Source of the DNA: Acridotheres tristis
Taxonomy: Eukaryota; Chordata; Aves; Passeriformes; Sturnidae
Assembly (NCBI GenBank): GCA_037013685.1
Contig: CM072895.1
Coordinates: 12,002,463-12,066,462 of the forward strand
DNA length: 64,000 nucleotides
Reading direction: 5' to 3'
Position 1 is the first letter of the stretch. Every line of letters begins with the position of its first letter. The position numbers and the translations under genes were made by a program. Below the pieces are notes generated by a model that had not been told where the DNA came from, ran no database searches, and saw only the letters and a program-made list of their open reading frames with translations. Of the stretch, positions 61,801-64,000 are shown piece after piece.

Positions 61801-63729
61801 CAATGCATTATCAGCCTGCCTAACATTCTCATCAGCAAAGGCTGCTCATGAGCTATGCCAGCTAAGCCTGTTTGTCTCACCTATATTCCACTGTAATCCA
61901 GCTCCATTGTTTCTGCAGGAGTCAGTTGTTCTGGCATACTACATAACTGCAGTATTTCAATCACATAGCACAGAGGATGTTAACTAATGGCATTTCACAT
62001 TCTTTCAGGTGTTACTGAAATTGGATGGCCACAGCAAAATGGCTGTGGGGCAACTGTTTGTAGCCATATAAAAGAGATGCTGGGACGCACAGTAGCTGCA
62101 ATGATTGCCTGCTTAGCATATACGAACATAATTCATCCTGATAGCTTTGTCCCATGGCCAAGACAGGTTAAACGATGTTGCAAACACTTCTCAGAGAGAG
62201 AGATGGCACTGCAGTCCTCTAGCTGGGACTGCTAGTAAGAACAAACCCTGTGTAGAAGATGGAGGAAGAAAAGCAACGTTTAATTGCCAACTCATCCTTC
62301 ATATTTATCTGTTTCACCTGGAAGCAGTGTCTTCTAATGGAACAAAGATATTTTCAGAACAGAATAAAACCAGCATGGACGTGAATAGCTAAAAGGAGGG
62401 TTGAGGTTCCAATACCACAGAAACATATTAGAGGAGGCAGAAATTGAACATTTTTTTCTTAGTCCCCTCACATCCTTTGTTTGCACTAGAAGAGCTTTCC
62501 ACTATAGTATTATGTGGCCTGTGATTATCTGTTGAAAGAAAAAGCTATGGAACACTTAAGTCACAACATAAAATCATTCACCAAGTACAGTGGTCATGCT
62601 ATTTCTTGTTCTCCATGACTGTGGTAGTAAATGAGAAAAAAACTTGGCACTTCTAAAGAATTTTAACATAATTTATGTGTTATAAAAACAATTAGTTAAG
62701 CTTCTTCAGGAAAAACATCTGTGCCTTTTGCCTCCCACATCTTTCCCTTTTGCAGTCAACTTTCCAACTCTGTAGATCTGGGAAATAATTTGTATGAAAC
62801 AATTTGGGAGCGATTCTCTGGCAGGAAGGGCAAAAAAAGATACTGTTTATTTTTTCATTTACATTTTGGCCATTCAATTGATCAAGATAAGAGAAGTCAG
62901 GGACTACTCCATTGTATGACTGTTTCTACAGTGATTTACTATAGGTGACCTTGTGATTAAGAACAGCATTCATCACTGCAAATGCAGCCCCACATGTGCC
63001 AGCCCTGAGTAGTACCTGACCCTTTCTCTCTGCAGGAGGAACTGAGGAGCTTTGCTTAATCAGTCCTAAACAACTTTATAGAGGATACTTTCCTCCTGTG
63101 TGGTTGAAATATTTTTCCAGAGAGACATGTGAGGGAGGGAGGTGGTGGACTTTCCTGGTGCAGCAAAATTGCTTTTCCTAAACTTGTCAGATTATGAACT
63201 GGAAGAGTTTCTAACGATCTCTGTAAGTAAGTGGTCAGCTGATGGCAATATCAGCATAGTTTGATTACCTAAATTAGATCCCAATTGCCCACCTTGGTTT
63301 TATAGCATCTACTTTAAAAACAAATTAAAGGTGAAATGAGATAGCAAGCAGAGTCCCAGCTGTAAGCTACAAATAGGGATCAATTTGAAGTATGTAATCT
63401 AACATGAAGGAAAGAAGAAGCCAATACATACCAAGAGAGCCAAGGAAAGGAAGCAAAAAGAACCTGACTGGAGAAAGTGACAAAAATGAATTGTTTGTAT
63501 CAAATAAGAAGATTAACTCTAACTGGAGCTGGGAGATGATAGTTTGCACGGAATTAAGACCTAGAGCTGTAGAGAGTTAGTTATCTGAATTCAGTTGTAG
63601 TAAACGAGTTATATGCCTAAATAACGTTGAAAACCAAGTTCTTAAAATGCTTCAATGTATATAGCTGTTACAGAATTTGTAAACATCCCATAGTTATTAA
63701 AGAAGTGAGCAGGTAGAACAGGACAAATC
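52840..63729. other. AT-rich gene-poor intergenic region
   Basis: Roughly 11 kb without a recognisable exon, RNA gene or intact mobile element. A 145-codon frame at 55895-56332 and frames near 59980-60369 and 61748-62235 are unsupported by motifs, splice sites or codon pattern. In human, the gene beyond CFAP144 is SLC2A1; none of its exons is visible here. Confidence 0.5.
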
Positions 63730-63959
63730 CATTGGCTTTGCAGAACAGCTGGAGAGCAGAAGCTCTGATTGTGACAGTCACAGCTGCCCCAGGATTACCC
63801 AGGAAGGGCTGGGCTGGTTTATTTGCTGCCAGGTGCTTCCCCAGCAGGTTGATCTCCGTGGCTGATGTAGCTCCAATCCAGGGGAGGGAGCTGCTTTCTA
63901 CTCCAATAGCTTCTCACTCAGAGTTTGCACTGAGGAGACCAAGTTGAGCATTATGCTGG
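63730..63959 (+). other. Weak candidate first exon at the window edge
   Basis: This is a GC-richer block in AT-rich surroundings. It ends with ATGCTGG at 63953-63959 followed by a strong donor GTAAGTGTGG. It could be a 5' exon with only two and a bit codons of coding sequence, continuing past the window. No acceptor, promoter motif or protein match supports it. Confidence 0.15.
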
Positions 63960-64000
63960 GTAAGTGTGGAAGGAGTAGGATGCGCTGATAAAAGTTGGTT

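Noticed and set aside
52840..64000. SLC2A1 as the next gene by human synteny
   Set aside because: No exon with GLUT1-like sequence or a CpG-island first exon was seen in this interval.

Overview
This window is vertebrate nuclear DNA, almost certainly from a passerine (songbird). Genes are split by short GT-AG introns, CR1 LINE fragments are scattered through it, and one short element (1570-1707) joins a tRNA-Ile-like head to a CR1 3' tail. That is the structure described for the passerine SINE TguSINE1. No bacterial, phage or CRISPR features are present.

Five protein-coding genes were assembled exon by exon. All give intact reading frames and consistent splice phases. From left to right they are TMEM125 (minus, 2952-3614, one coding exon, 220 aa); CFAP57/WDR65 (minus, 12781-34570, 22 coding exons, 1222 aa); EBNA1BP2 (plus, 34670-38987, 9 exons, 315 aa); CFAP144/FAM183A (minus, 39616-42591, 4 exons, 132 aa); and PIF1 DNA helicase (plus, 42888-49197, 12 exons, 606 aa). 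TMEM125, CFAP57, EBNA1BP2 and CFAP144 reproduce, in inverted order, the human 1p34.2 block. PIF1 lies on chromosome 15 in human, so its place here is a synteny difference.

The genes form two head-to-head pairs. CFAP57/EBNA1BP2 have start codons 99 bp apart, and CFAP144/PIF1 have start codons 296 bp apart. In each pair a ciliary gene on the minus strand shares a CpG-rich promoter with a nuclear gene on the plus strand (ribosome biogenesis or DNA helicase). The first promoter contains a full RFX X-box and two identical ETS sites. The second contains five exact 27-bp tandem units, four of which carry an intact inverted CCAAT box, then two more inverted CCAAT boxes and a CHR-like TTTGAA next to the PIF1 start. 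This looks like a locally amplified NF-Y/cell-cycle promoter and is the most interesting regulatory structure in the window.

The rest is mostly non-coding. Positions 1-2951 are TMEM125 3' flank with the SINE. Positions 3624-12547 are intergenic with CR1 fragments and a CpG-enriched patch that may hold a TMEM125 5' exon. From about 50.2 kb to the end is AT-rich intergenic sequence, interrupted by a GC-rich 34-36-bp minisatellite (52502-52836). A weak candidate first exon with a good splice donor lies at 63.96 kb.
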